DNA of 25,468 bases from an uncultured Clostridia bacterium (GTDB lineage: Bacteria > Bacillota > Clostridia > TANB77 > CAG-508). Position 1 is the stretch's first letter. Each line of letters opens with the position of its first letter. Of the stretch, positions 1-8,271 are shown piece after piece. The notes beneath the pieces were generated by a model. The model searched no databases. It was not told where the DNA came from and saw only the letters and a program-made list of their open reading frames with translations. Position numbers and translations under genes: made by a program. The DNA is taken from positions 1 to 25,468 of the forward strand of contig CANRQH010000008.1 in the NCBI GenBank assembly GCA_947632745.1. The letters are read 5' to 3'.

Positions 1-116
1 ATTTTTCCCTGAATATATATTTTTTCCTATTTACTAACTGTTATATTATACTATATTTGTATATTTTTGTCAATTTAGATAAAATCTTTATTTTTATATT
101 ATTTTACCCAAAAGTA

Positions 117-145
117 TTGTCTAATAATGTAATTTATTATATAAT
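117..145 (+). promoter_or_regulatory. Promoter of the small peptide gene
   Basis: A -35 box TTGTCT (117-122) and a -10 box TATAAT (140-145) are separated by exactly 17 bases, a near-consensus housekeeping sigma arrangement. Transcription would start near 152, giving a leader of about 36 bases before the 23-codon ORF. Confidence 0.75.
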
Positions 146-187
146 TTAGAAGCCTTTAAGCCATAAGGTAGAAAGGAGGCCGTATTG

Positions 188-259
188 ATGAGAAACTTCA
201 TTGAGCTACTTGAACTTATTGTACTTTATTACATAATAAAGCAATTAAGTAAAGAGTAG
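188..259 (+). CDS. 23-residue hydrophobic peptide, unknown function
   Basis: A short ORF from ATG at 188 to TAG at 257-259. It has a strong AAAGGAGG ribosome binding site (172-179) eight bases upstream, a near-consensus promoter before it and an intrinsic terminator right after it. The product begins MRNFIELLELIVLYY and ends KQLSKE. Residues 4-18 form one hydrophobic or amphipathic helix, followed by a basic and polar tail. The transcript would be only about 140 bases long and runs opposite to the neighbouring core genes. I do not recognise a family. A small membrane protein or a type I toxin-like peptide are possibilities from size and composition only. The promoter, ribosome binding site and terminator together argue for a real gene. 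Confidence 0.65.
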   Translation: MRNFIELLELIVLYYIIKQLSKE

Positions 260-264
260 AAAAA

Positions 265-293
265 AGACTAGAGTTTGCCCTCTAGTCTTTTTT
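265..293 (+). terminator. Intrinsic terminator, probably bidirectional
   Basis: A perfect 9-bp stem (AGACTAGAG 265-273 with CTCTAGTCT 280-288) encloses a 6-base loop, with a T run to 293. An A run on the other side (260-265) lets it also end transcription from plsC on the - strand. Confidence 0.85.
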
Positions 294-381
294 AGCCATA
301 TTAATGATTAACTTCATTATTTGCAATTGCTATAATTATAATAACATATATTACTCACTTTGTCAATAGTAAAAAAAATAC

Positions 382-984
382 CTATTTTACTAAACTCATA
401 ATATTTTCCATAATTTTATTCGTAACTATTTCCGCAGTTTCTTTATCTTTTTTATTTTTCTTATATTCTTCTAAATCCATAGGTTTTCCATATGTAATAA
501 TTGCTTTTTGAAATGGTTTTTGCCCCCCTGTTATTCCTACCGGAATTACTGTTGCATCAGTATTTAAAGCAAAATATGCAACACCAGTTTTAGGCTTTAT
601 TCCTTTTTTTAATCCATTTCTAGTTCCTTCTGGAAATATAGCTATACACATATTTTGTTTTAATGTTTTTAAAGCATCTTTCATTGGTCCTAAATCTTTT
701 TCATTTCTTTTTACTAAAATCACATTAAATATTTTTCCAAGTAAAGCCATAAATTGGTTTTTTGTAAGTTCTTCTTTTGCAATAAATCTTGTGTCATCTC
801 TTTTACATGTAACTTCTATTAGTGGTGGATCGAGCATTGTTGTATGATTTCCACAAAATATTACACCACCTGTTTTTGGAATATTTTCTGTTCCTTCTAT
901 TTTTAATCTATATACTATTTTACAATATATTAATATTGCAGACCTTACAATAAATCTTAAAATTCTTTGGAAAATATTTCCCAT
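382..984 (-). CDS. plsC: 1-acyl-sn-glycerol-3-phosphate acyltransferase
   Basis: It transfers an acyl group to lysophosphatidic acid to make phosphatidic acid, the second acylation of phospholipid synthesis, at the cytoplasmic membrane face. The 200-residue protein carries the acyltransferase H(X)4D motif (H47 and D52 within NHTTMLDPP) and the substrate-binding FPEGTRNG motif at about 117-124. A hydrophobic N-terminal stretch (about residues 9-25) could associate with the membrane. The start is supported by GAAGG about 12 bases upstream. It follows cmk by only five bases, so the two are surely co-transcribed; this cmk-plsC order is common in Firmicutes. The downstream end is probably defined by the bidirectional terminator at 265-293. 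Confidence 0.93.
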   Translation of the reverse strand: MGNIFQRILRFIVRSAILIYCKIVYRLKIEGTENIPKTGGVIFCGNHTTMLDPPLIEVTCKRDDTRFIAKEELTKNQFMALLGKIFNVILVKRNEKDLGPMKDALKTLKQNMCIAIFPEGTRNGLKKGIKPKTGVAYFALNTDATVIPVGITGGQKPFQKAIITYGKPMDLEEYKKNKKDKETAEIVTNKIMENIMSLVK

Positions 985-989
985 GGTTT

Positions 990-1655
990 TTACCTTCTTT
1001 CATTTATTATTTCAATTATTTTATTTGTAACTTCTTCTATGCTTAAATTACTTGAATCTACATAAATTGCATCTTCCGCTTGTACAAATGGTGCTATTTC
1101 TCTTTCAGTTTCTAGTTTATGTCTTTCTATTATAGATTTCAGCACTTCTTCGTATGGTGTCTCAATTCCTTTTTCTATATTTTGTTTATATCTTCTTTTT
1201 GCTCTTTCTTCTAAAGAACAGTCTAAAAAGATTTTTACATCAGCATTTGGAAATACAACTGTTCCAATGTCTCTACCTTCCATTATTATATTTTCAGTTT
1301 TTCCCATCTCTCTTTGAAGTGGTGTAATTTTATCTCTTACTATTTTTATTGCTGAAAATACTGCAACTACATTATCAACCTTTGCTGTTCTAATTTCTTC
1401 TGTTACATCTTCACCATTTAAATAAACTTTTTGAATTCCATTTTCCTTTTTTAATTCTATTTTTATGTTTTTTAAAATATTTGCTATTCCATCTAAGTCT
1501 GAACTGCTAATATTTTTATTTAAACAATCTAAAGCAACACATCTGTACATTGCTCCTGTATCTATTGAAACTAAATTTAATCTTTCTGCAATTAATTTTG
1601 TTACTGTTCCTTTTCCGCTTCCTGCAGGTCCATCAACTGCTACTACAAATCCCAT
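990..1655 (-). CDS. cmk: Cytidylate kinase
   Basis: It phosphorylates CMP and dCMP to the diphosphates using ATP, in pyrimidine salvage and turnover of lipid-derived CMP. The 221-residue length is normal for the family. The P-loop GPAGSGKGT lies at residues 9-17. The MEGRDIGTVVFP segment and the LID region rich in arginine (LEERAKRRYKQ) are both present. The ATG at 1655 is preceded by AAAGGAAG. It leads the cmk-plsC operon, driven by a near-consensus promoter at 1788-1815. Confidence 0.95.
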   Translation of the reverse strand: MGFVVAVDGPAGSGKGTVTKLIAERLNLVSIDTGAMYRCVALDCLNKNISSSDLDGIANILKNIKIELKKENGIQKVYLNGEDVTEEIRTAKVDNVVAVFSAIKIVRDKITPLQREMGKTENIIMEGRDIGTVVFPNADVKIFLDCSLEERAKRRYKQNIEKGIETPYEEVLKSIIERHKLETEREIAPFVQAEDAIYVDSSNLSIEEVTNKIIEIINERR

Positions 1656-1787
1656 TTTTATTTTCTTCCTTTCTTTAGCTCAAATTAATTTTAAATTTAT
1701 AAAATTCTTTACACTTTTCTTTATTCAAAAATTACTTAATTATATTTTTTTATTTTACTTTTATGAGTAAAAAGCGAGCCTTTTATT

Positions 1788-1815
1788 ATTATATAATGAT
1801 TTTTCTAATTGTCAA
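1788..1815 (-). promoter_or_regulatory. Promoter of cmk-plsC
   Basis: On the - strand, TTGACA (1815-1810) and TATAAT (1793-1788) are separated by 16 bases. It lies just downstream of the murA terminator and points towards cmk, leaving a 5' leader of about 125 bases in which I see no conserved structure. Confidence 0.78.
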
Positions 1816-1839
1816 TACTAAAATTTTTTCTTTGATAAT

Positions 1840-1887
1840 AAAAAAACGGAGTGATGCTTTTTTTCTCCGTCCCCAAAAGCATCACTC
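1840..1887 (-). terminator. murA terminator, built from a repeated element
   Basis: A 13-bp perfect stem (GAGTGATGCTTTT with its complement, 1849-1861 and 1875-1887) has a loop carrying GGGGACGGAGAAA on the - strand. It is followed by CG and a run of T (1840-1846 complement). The hairpin overlaps the last codons and the TGA stop of murA. A 27-base segment (1852-1878) recurs exactly at 20223-20249. Confidence 0.85.
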
Positions 1888-3135
1888 TTTTATCATATAA
1901 ATTTCAGCCCCTAAATTATTTAGTTTTTCTTCCAAATTTTCGTATCCCCTTAATATATATTCTATATTTTCTACTTTTGTTGTTCCTTTGGCTGCAAGCC
2001 CTGCTAGAACTAGACTTGCTCCTCCTCTTAAGTCTGTTGCTTTTACTTTGCTTCCATATAACCTTCTTGTTCCTTTTATTATTGCAGTTTTACCTTCAAT
2101 GTTTATTTTAGCACCCATTTTTGAAAGTTCTCCTGTATATTTGTATCGGTTTTCAAATATGTTTTCTACTATTACTGATGTTCCAGATGCTGTGCATAAA
2201 CAGGCTGCCATTATTGCTTGCATATCTGTTGGGAATCCTGGATATGGCATTGTTCTTATATTTACTGCCTTTAGTCTTTTTTGTGCCTTTAGTTTTACTT
2301 CGTCTGTTTTTATTTGTATTTTACATCCAGCTTCTGTTAACTTTTCTAATAATGGTGCTATATGATTTACATTTACTTTTTTTAATGTTATTTCTCCTCC
2401 TGTAATTGCTGCACTACATAATAATGTACCTGCTTCTATTCTGTCTGGCATAATGTTGTAGCTTACATCTTTTAAGTTTGAAACTCCTGTTATTTTTATA
2501 ATATTACTTCCTGCACCTTCTATTTTTGCTCCCATTCTATTTAAGAAATTCTGTAAATCTACTATTTCTGGTTCCATTGCAGCATTTATTATGGTTGTAG
2601 TTCCTTTTGCTAAAACAGATGCAAGCATAATATTTTCTGTTGCACCAACACTTGGAAAATCTAAATTTATTTCTGTTGGTATTATTTCTTCTGTGTTACA
2701 TATTATTTTGCCAAAATTTTGATGTACTGTTATTCCTAATTTTTCAAATGCTTTTAAGTGCAAGTCTATTGGTCTTGCTCCTATGTCACATCCACCAGGA
2801 TATGAAAATGTTGCATTTTTATACCTACCTAATATTGCCCCTGCAAATATTACAGATGAACGCATTTGATGCATTAAGTTTTCTGGTATTTCAAATTTTG
2901 TTATATTTTTTGAATCTATTACTACTTTATTTTGATTTTTCTTTACTTTACACCCTAAACTTTTTAATATTTCTATCATCATTTGTGTGTCATGAATATT
3001 TGGCACATTGTATAATTTTGTTATTCCTTTGTTTAATACGCTTGCTGCCATTATTGGTAGCGAAGCATTTTTTGAACCTGAGACAAAAGTTTCTCCTACT
3101 AACTTTTTTCCCCCTTCTATTATGTAACTCGACAT
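1882..3135 (-). CDS. murA: UDP-N-acetylglucosamine 1-carboxyvinyltransferase
   Basis: It catalyses the first committed step of peptidoglycan precursor synthesis, enolpyruvyl transfer from PEP to UDP-GlcNAc in the cytoplasm; members with the catalytic cysteine are fosfomycin targets. At 417 residues it is full length. Visible landmarks are the substrate-binding KN pair (K22-N23 in SGSKNASLP) and the catalytic cysteine C116 in PGGCDIGARPIDLH. The start is supported by AAAGGAAAG upstream of the ATG. It appears monocistronic: a terminator overlaps its stop and 159 bases separate it from the upstream gene. The stop codon lies inside a repeated hairpin element. Confidence 0.95.
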   Translation of the reverse strand: MSSYIIEGGKKLVGETFVSGSKNASLPIMAASVLNKGITKLYNVPNIHDTQMMIEILKSLGCKVKKNQNKVVIDSKNITKFEIPENLMHQMRSSVIFAGAILGRYKNATFSYPGGCDIGARPIDLHLKAFEKLGITVHQNFGKIICNTEEIIPTEINLDFPSVGATENIMLASVLAKGTTTIINAAMEPEIVDLQNFLNRMGAKIEGAGSNIIKITGVSNLKDVSYNIMPDRIEAGTLLCSAAITGGEITLKKVNVNHIAPLLEKLTEAGCKIQIKTDEVKLKAQKRLKAVNIRTMPYPGFPTDMQAIMAACLCTASGTSVIVENIFENRYKYTGELSKMGAKINIEGKTAIIKGTRRLYGSKVKATDLRGGASLVLAGLAAKGTTKVENIEYILRGYENLEEKLNNLGAEIYMIKE

Positions 3136-3294
3136 TTTTCACACTTTCCTTTCATAAAGTACTAAATTATGTTATATTTTATGAAAGTTTTTTGTGATTT
3201 GTGCAATATTATGAATTTAACCTTCTTATTTTCTTACTTGTACTATACTCAACATATAAGAATATTTTATTCATTTAATTTTAGCTTTTTAGTA

Positions 3295-5223
3295 TTAAAA
3301 TCTATTCATATGTGCAACTAATTTGTTTTCATCGTCTCTATACTTATTATACAATTCTACAAATCTAATTATCTCTTGTTTTTTGTTATAATCCTTTTTG
3401 TTTTCTTTAATCCATTTTTGTATAAACTTATCTTTTTTATCAAATATAATGCTTAAACCTGTACCAAAATTTATACCATTATATGAAATGACTCTCGTAT
3501 AGAAATAATATCCTGTATTATCTCCATTTCCACTCATGCCAATATCTGTAAGTTGTATAATTTCTCCACTTAAGACATTTTTTATATAAACCTGTGCTTC
3601 TTCAAAGTCTGTCTTTATAATTTTATATAATCCTGCTTTTGAATCTAACATACTCTTTAAAAATTCTTCTTTTTCTTTTTTCTTGTATCTATTAGTTTTT
3701 AAAAACGTTTCTGTTATACATTCCATATTATCTATATTTTTATATATAACAACATTTGCCAACGCTTGTGCCCCTAATTGTGTGTTTGTATCAAAAAATG
3801 TATCCAGCTGGTAAATTTCATTATTTTGTTCTTTTATTATATTAATATAATTCTTTTCTATATTATTTTTATATTTTTGACTTTCAAAATAACGAATCAT
3901 GCTATCCACTATTTCGCCATGTATTTTTCTAGCTCTTTTATATTCTTTTATATGCGGTTTATCTTTTAACCAAAAATTTCTAAAATTATTTTGAATTTGA
4001 TAAAGTTCATTTATATAATCATCTTCGTATTCTTCATAATCTTCTTCGTATTCGTCATAATCATCTTCGTATTCGTCATAATCATCTTCAAATTTCACCA
4101 TCTCATCTATGTCAAAATAATTCTTTGCTTCTTCAATAATACTTTTTGATACATCATCATTTCTTTTCTCTATAATCAATAATGGTGCTAATGCTAAAGC
4201 TAATTCTCCATCCTCATTATAGAAATCATCTTTTTTTATTTTATCTAATGCTATTTCAATAATTCTATTATCAAATTTTCTTGCTAATATTTGCATTATA
4301 TTTGATATAACCATTTTGTCTTTACTTGTATTTATTTTTTCTAACAAGAAATCATCTATTTCCTTTGAATTTAGATATTCTGCTATATCATAATAATAAT
4401 CTGGTAATTTTTTGTTTTCAAGTTTTTCCAAAATTTCTATATAACTTTCAATAAATTCTTTGCCACAAATATTTGAAAAATAATGATTACACTCATCTGC
4501 ATATTCCAGAAAATCCATATCTGTAAAATAAAATAGTAGTACAATGCTTGCATATGAATAACTTGCAATTCTACATAATGGATGTATCAAGTATGGCAAA
4601 TGTATTTCACGAAATTCCATTAACTTATTATCCGTTAATATATCTTTCAAAGATTTACTACTTAATTTTTCCACTCCCATAAGAGATAGAACATATAGTA
4701 TAAATGCAATTTTTCCTTCTTCAGTTTGAATTAATGCTGTTTCCATTCCTTTTCTTAAGATATTTGAAGTATATGTTTCTTCATCTTCGAAATAATATTG
4801 TTCAATATTTTTTATATATAATTCTAGTAATTCTTCAGGCTTTTTATTAATAAAATGCTTTATTTTTTTATATAATGTCAAATTGTATTCATCTTGAAAA
4901 ATATCTTCAAATTTATAATCTAAATCTTTTATTAATTCATAATGATTTACTAATACATATTCTATATTCTCTTTAATACTTTGATCTTTTTCATTTAAGT
5001 ATATTTGTATTAAACATTCTATTATATCTTTATTTAGTTTAGAATAAATTAATCCTACATAGTTTATTCCTAAATTATAATTATTTTCCAAAAAGTATAT
5101 TAAAGCTTTATTTATATCTTTGTCATCATATAAATGCAAATTACATACATATTCATATATTGCATTTCTTACTATAAAATCTTCATTTTTTAATTCATTT
5201 ATTATTTCATTTTTATTTAACAT
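3295..5223 (-). CDS. HEAT-like repeat protein with acidic 7-residue repeats, unknown function
   Basis: A 642-residue protein I cannot assign to a named family. The N-terminal two thirds look like stacked alpha-helical repeats, suggestive of HEAT/ARM folds (for example ELKNEDFIVRNAIYEYV near residue 10). About residues 375-405 are an extremely acidic, tyrosine-rich tract made of DEYEDDY-type 7-residue repeats, encoded by a 21-bp tandem repeat. The last ~130 residues look like a compact mixed alpha/beta domain (GLYKI, AQVYIKN, IGMSGNGDNTGYYFYTRV). No signal peptide or membrane segment is seen, so it is probably cytoplasmic. It lies 29 bases downstream of the RhuM-family gene, behind an AAGGGGAG ribosome binding site, so the two are probably one operon. 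A role in defence is only a guess from the neighbours. Confidence 0.8.
   Translation of the reverse strand: MLNKNEIINELKNEDFIVRNAIYEYVCNLHLYDDKDINKALIYFLENNYNLGINYVGLIYSKLNKDIIECLIQIYLNEKDQSIKENIEYVLVNHYELIKDLDYKFEDIFQDEYNLTLYKKIKHFINKKPEELLELYIKNIEQYYFEDEETYTSNILRKGMETALIQTEEGKIAFILYVLSLMGVEKLSSKSLKDILTDNKLMEFREIHLPYLIHPLCRIASYSYASIVLLFYFTDMDFLEYADECNHYFSNICGKEFIESYIEILEKLENKKLPDYYYDIAEYLNSKEIDDFLLEKINTSKDKMVISNIMQILARKFDNRIIEIALDKIKKDDFYNEDGELALALAPLLIIEKRNDDVSKSIIEEAKNYFDIDEMVKFEDDYDEYEDDYDEYEEDYEEYEDDYINELYQIQNNFRNFWLKDKPHIKEYKRARKIHGEIVDSMIRYFESQKYKNNIEKNYINIIKEQNNEIYQLDTFFDTNTQLGAQALANVVIYKNIDNMECITETFLKTNRYKKKEKEEFLKSMLDSKAGLYKIIKTDFEEAQVYIKNVLSGEIIQLTDIGMSGNGDNTGYYFYTRVISYNGINFGTGLSIIFDKKDKFIQKWIKENKKDYNKKQEIIRFVELYNKYRDDENKLVAHMNRF
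4021..4090 (-). repeat. 21-bp in-frame tandem repeat, about 3.3 copies
   Basis: Units at 4021-4041, 4042-4062 and 4063-4083, plus a partial fourth, differ by a few bases. Because the unit is 21 bp, copy-number change would add or remove seven residues (EYEDDYD type) without breaking the frame. Confidence 0.85.
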
Positions 5224-5252
5224 TTTAATCTCCCCTTAATACTATATTTCTT

Positions 5253-6284
5253 TCATTTTTTATCTTCAATAAGTTTCATTTGTTCTACAAACATATCATA
5301 ATCAGATAAATAATATTTATCCTGTTTTAGCTTATATTTATCATATTCTTTATATGCTAATTCTTGAGCTACTTTTTGTGATATCTTTCCTGCATTATGC
5401 AATATATCTTGTCCATTAAATTGCAAGAAAACATCTAATCTCTCAATCCAATCTTGCATAGTCATTGCATTATGATTTTCTGCTTGTAATTCTGCATAAT
5501 CTAAATACATTGTAACAATTCTATTTAAATCGTGCAACTCTTTTTCTGTTAAATAATTTTTTGCTATATCTACATCATATTTATATATTGGACCATTAGG
5601 TGATTGTTTCCATGTTGTTAATCCCATGTGTTCTTTATTTGAATCAACTCTATTATAAATTATCTCAGCTGCGGTATTTCCTGTAACAGCATAGTGTAAT
5701 TTGTTTTGTATCGTTTTAAAAAATGTTTTTGTAATTTCTGCATCTTTATCATAATCTATACTACAAGCAGAATATATATCAGTAATTTTTTGATAAAATC
5801 TTCGTTCACTTGCTCGTATATTTCTGATTCTTTCTAATGTTTCTTCAAAATAATCTTCACCAAAAATATAGTTTGGATTTTTAAGCCTTTCATCATCCAT
5901 TACTACACCTTTGATCATATATTCTTTTAAAACTTTTGTTGCCCATATTCTAAAATCTGTTGCCTTCTTTGAATTTACTCTATATCCAACAGCAATAATC
6001 ATATCTAAATTATAAATTTTTACTGGTTTTTTTGAATTAACAACGTCGGTTTTTCCGACGGTGTTTTCTTCCCTTAATTCTTTACTTTTTAATATATTAT
6101 TAATATGATCCGTTATTGTACTCCTGGCCACACCAAATAAATTAGCAATTAAATTTTGCGTTAACCATATATCGTTATTAATTAATAGTACTTCTACTTT
6201 TACATCATCATTAGCATTTCTATATATTAAAAAATCATGAGATGTAATTTGAAAATTTTTATCTTCATTTTTTTGGTTTTCCAT
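5253..6284 (-). CDS. RhuM family protein
   Basis: A 343-residue protein of the RhuM ('virulence protein') family, which is widespread in accessory islands and next to restriction or toxin systems; its biochemical role is not established. The N-terminal part (about 25-130) reads like a Bro/Rha-type DNA-binding region, with a helix-turn-helix-like stretch LFGVARSTITDHINNIL and the family signature IYNLDMIIAVGYRVNSKKA followed by FRIWATKVLKEYMIKG. The length fits complete family members. The start is supported by AAGGAGA. A promoter with 17-base spacing lies at 6354-6382. It is followed by the HEAT-like gene in the same direction with 29 bases between them. Confidence 0.85.
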   Translation of the reverse strand: MENQKNEDKNFQITSHDFLIYRNANDDVKVEVLLINNDIWLTQNLIANLFGVARSTITDHINNILKSKELREENTVGKTDVVNSKKPVKIYNLDMIIAVGYRVNSKKATDFRIWATKVLKEYMIKGVVMDDERLKNPNYIFGEDYFEETLERIRNIRASERRFYQKITDIYSACSIDYDKDAEITKTFFKTIQNKLHYAVTGNTAAEIIYNRVDSNKEHMGLTTWKQSPNGPIYKYDVDIAKNYLTEKELHDLNRIVTMYLDYAELQAENHNAMTMQDWIERLDVFLQFNGQDILHNAGKISQKVAQELAYKEYDKYKLKQDKYYLSDYDMFVEQMKLIEDKK

Positions 6285-6353
6285 TAAAATTCTCCTTTTT
6301 TCAATTATTCGGATTTTTCGAACAGTTACCTTTTATTATTTTTATTTGTTCTA

Positions 6354-6382
6354 TTTATATCATATTTTCAACTACTTTTCAA
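6354..6382 (-). promoter_or_regulatory. Promoter of the RhuM-HEAT operon
   Basis: On the - strand, TTGAAA (6382-6377) and TATAAA (6359-6354) are separated by 17 bases. Two TTCGAAAAA words flank the promoter region and could be operator half-sites, which I cannot confirm. Confidence 0.6.
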
Positions 6383-6438
6383 TACTTTTTTTCGAAAATT
6401 CGTTCTTATTTTATTTGAATTTTTTATTTTTTTTACTC

Positions 6439-6634
6439 TCATATTTCTACAAACTCTTCATCTCCGAAGCTCTAATTTACTTTCAGTGATTTCAGCAGTT
6501 TTAGTAATCTCATCTCCATATCCTGTTAAAGCCGCAAAAGGCGCAAATTGTGCTGCACGTTTTTCCATACTAAGTCTTGGATGTTTTTTAGATACATGAT
6601 GTGGTAAATTTATAATATCATCATAATTTCCCAT
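6439..6634 (-). CDS. YolD-like protein, with a CGG +1 shift near its end
   Basis: A small YolD-family protein, a group that accompanies UvrX/UmuC-like Y-family polymerases in Firmicutes and has been proposed as a UmuD-like partner. The N-terminal signature is clear: MGNYDDIINLPHHVS, then RAAQFAPFAALTGYGDEI. The ATG at 6634 has GGAGG six bases upstream; an adjacent in-frame ATG at 6637 is less well spaced. It lies 56 bases downstream of the polymerase gene and is probably co-transcribed with it. Conventional reading stops after 58 residues (LELRR, TGA at 6460-6458). An in-frame CGG lies two codons before that stop. A +1 shift there gives a 64-residue product ending LGDEEFVEI, with TGA at 6441-6439. 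That acidic tail looks more like the family, but no conserved residue forces the shift, so the longer end is an inference. Confidence 0.7.
6463..6466 (-). other. CGG +1 frameshift site (YolD-like gene)
   Basis: On the - strand the text reads CTT CGG AGA TGA in the upstream frame. Skipping the C gives CTT (C) GGA GAT GAA and avoids the immediate TGA. This is the weakest of the five sites because homology does not require it. Confidence 0.5.
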
Positions 6635-6690
6635 CATTAACCTCCTTTTTCTTATCTGCAACATAGTAAAAAGAGTTATACTATGCAATT

Positions 6691-8190
6691 TTACTCACTA
6701 TGTCCTCCTATCTGGCTATTTCTTGCAATAGTTGTTCCATCTTTTTCTAAATTCATTGCTTTCAAAACAGCATTTTTTCCATATTTCTTTTTTATGTCTA
6801 TTATTGCATGTTGAAGATTATTTTCTTTTTTTCTTTCTATTTTTTCTTTTGTATTTTCTTGTTCTTGTTTTTTATAATCTACAAATAAACTCATTTGTTC
6901 ATCTTGCTTTTTTTCTTGAATTTCGTTTTCTTTTACTAAATTACATGCTACTACATTTATTCTTCTAACTAATAAATTTTTATTTATAATTCTTTCATAA
7001 AGCTCATCTATTGCTTCCATAATTATTTTGGTAGATGATGTTTGATTTTTTAAGTTAATAGTTCCATGTGCATGTTTTGGGATTTTTCTTCCATAGCGAT
7101 CTAAAGTTACTTCTCCATTATACAAATTTTTTATTCTTGGATTTGTTAGATTTTCTACATCATATCCTATTGTTAAAACAAGTTGATTTGTAACATATTT
7201 TTTTTCTACTAAATCTAGGACAAGTAAATCTGTCATTTCTTTTACAATTAGTTTGGTTTGTTTGTAATTGTAAGGACAATGTAATACTTGACCTGAACTT
7301 AAACTATTTGTTTCTGGCTTGAATTTTTTTACATCTTCCATAGTACATGGCTCATATCCCCATGCATGGTCTATTAAAAGCTCAGCATTTACTCCAAAAA
7401 GTTTATAAAGTAATTCTTCATTTTCTATTGAACATCTTGCTACATCTCCCATTGTGAACATATTATTTGCTTCAAGCTTTTTGCTATACCCTTTTCCAAC
7501 TCTCCAAAAATCTGTAAGTGGTCTATGATTCCACAATAATTTTCTGTAGCTCATTTCATCAAGCTCTGCTATTCTAACTCCGTTCTTATCTGCTTTAACA
7601 TGTTTTGCTCCTATATCCATTGCAATCTTTGCTAAATACATATTCGTTCCTATGCCACCTGTTGCAGTTATTCCAGTCTGATTATAGACATCATGTATCA
7701 TTGTTGTTAACATCTCTCTTGGAGTCATTTTTGCTGTTTTTAAATATTTTGTTATATCTACAAAAACTTCATCTATTGAATATGGGTATATATCATTTTT
7801 AGAAACATATTTTAAATATATACTGTATATTGATGTGCTGTATTTCATGTATTTTGCCATCTGTGGTGGTGCTGCTATATAGTCAAGTTTTAAATTTGGA
7901 TTGTTTTTTAATTCTTCGCTGTCATAAGATTCACCTATAAATTCATGATTTTTTGCATTAAATTTTCTTCTATAATTTATTTCATTTACTTTTTGCACTA
8001 CCTCAAATAGCCTTGCTCTACCTGGAATTTCATATGCTTTTAATGAAGGACTTACTGCTAAACAAATTGTTTTTTCTGTTCTAGATTTGTCTGCTACGAC
8101 TAGGTTTGTCTTTAGTGGATCTAAGCCTCTTTCCATGCATTCAACAGATGCATAAAAGCTTTTTAAATCTATACAACAATATATGCTCAC
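6691..8190 (-). CDS. Y-family translesion DNA polymerase, UvrX/UmuC-like
   Basis: A 499-residue error-prone polymerase that copies damaged DNA during the SOS response. The palm acidic residues are visible: D8 in CCIDLKSFYASVE and the SIDE motif with D140-E141 (YPYSIDEVFVD). TGGIGTNMYLAKIAMD and a helix-hairpin-helix-like region (FWRVGKGYSKKLEANN) follow, then the little-finger region. I place the start at the GTG at 8190 because GGAGG (8204-8200) sits nine bases upstream and the protein then begins SIYCCIDLKSFY as in relatives. The frame stays open further upstream only through repeat DNA. The promoter at 8216-8244 overlaps a LexA-like site, indicating SOS control. The YolD-like gene follows. 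Confidence 0.9.
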   Translation of the reverse strand: MSIYCCIDLKSFYASVECMERGLDPLKTNLVVADKSRTEKTICLAVSPSLKAYEIPGRARLFEVVQKVNEINYRRKFNAKNHEFIGESYDSEELKNNPNLKLDYIAAPPQMAKYMKYSTSIYSIYLKYVSKNDIYPYSIDEVFVDITKYLKTAKMTPREMLTTMIHDVYNQTGITATGGIGTNMYLAKIAMDIGAKHVKADKNGVRIAELDEMSYRKLLWNHRPLTDFWRVGKGYSKKLEANNMFTMGDVARCSIENEELLYKLFGVNAELLIDHAWGYEPCTMEDVKKFKPETNSLSSGQVLHCPYNYKQTKLIVKEMTDLLVLDLVEKKYVTNQLVLTIGYDVENLTNPRIKNLYNGEVTLDRYGRKIPKHAHGTINLKNQTSSTKIIMEAIDELYERIINKNLLVRRINVVACNLVKENEIQEKKQDEQMSLFVDYKKQEQENTKEKIERKKENNLQHAIIDIKKKYGKNAVLKAMNLEKDGTTIARNSQIGGHSE

Positions 8191-8215
8191 TTTCTTTCGC
8201 CTCCATTCTTTTTTT

Positions 8216-8253
8216 ATTATATCACTTTCATTTTTATTTGTAAACAGTTGTTT
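8216..8253 (-). promoter_or_regulatory. Polymerase promoter with LexA-like operator
   Basis: On the - strand, TTTACA (8244-8239) and TATAAT (8221-8216) are separated by 17 bases. The interrupted palindrome AAAC-AACT-GTTT (8253-8242) overlaps the -35 box. It resembles the Gram-positive LexA box (GAAC-N4-GTTC type), and repression by LexA at this position is plausible. Confidence 0.65.
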
Positions 8254-8271
8254 GCTATTTTCTTTAAAAAA

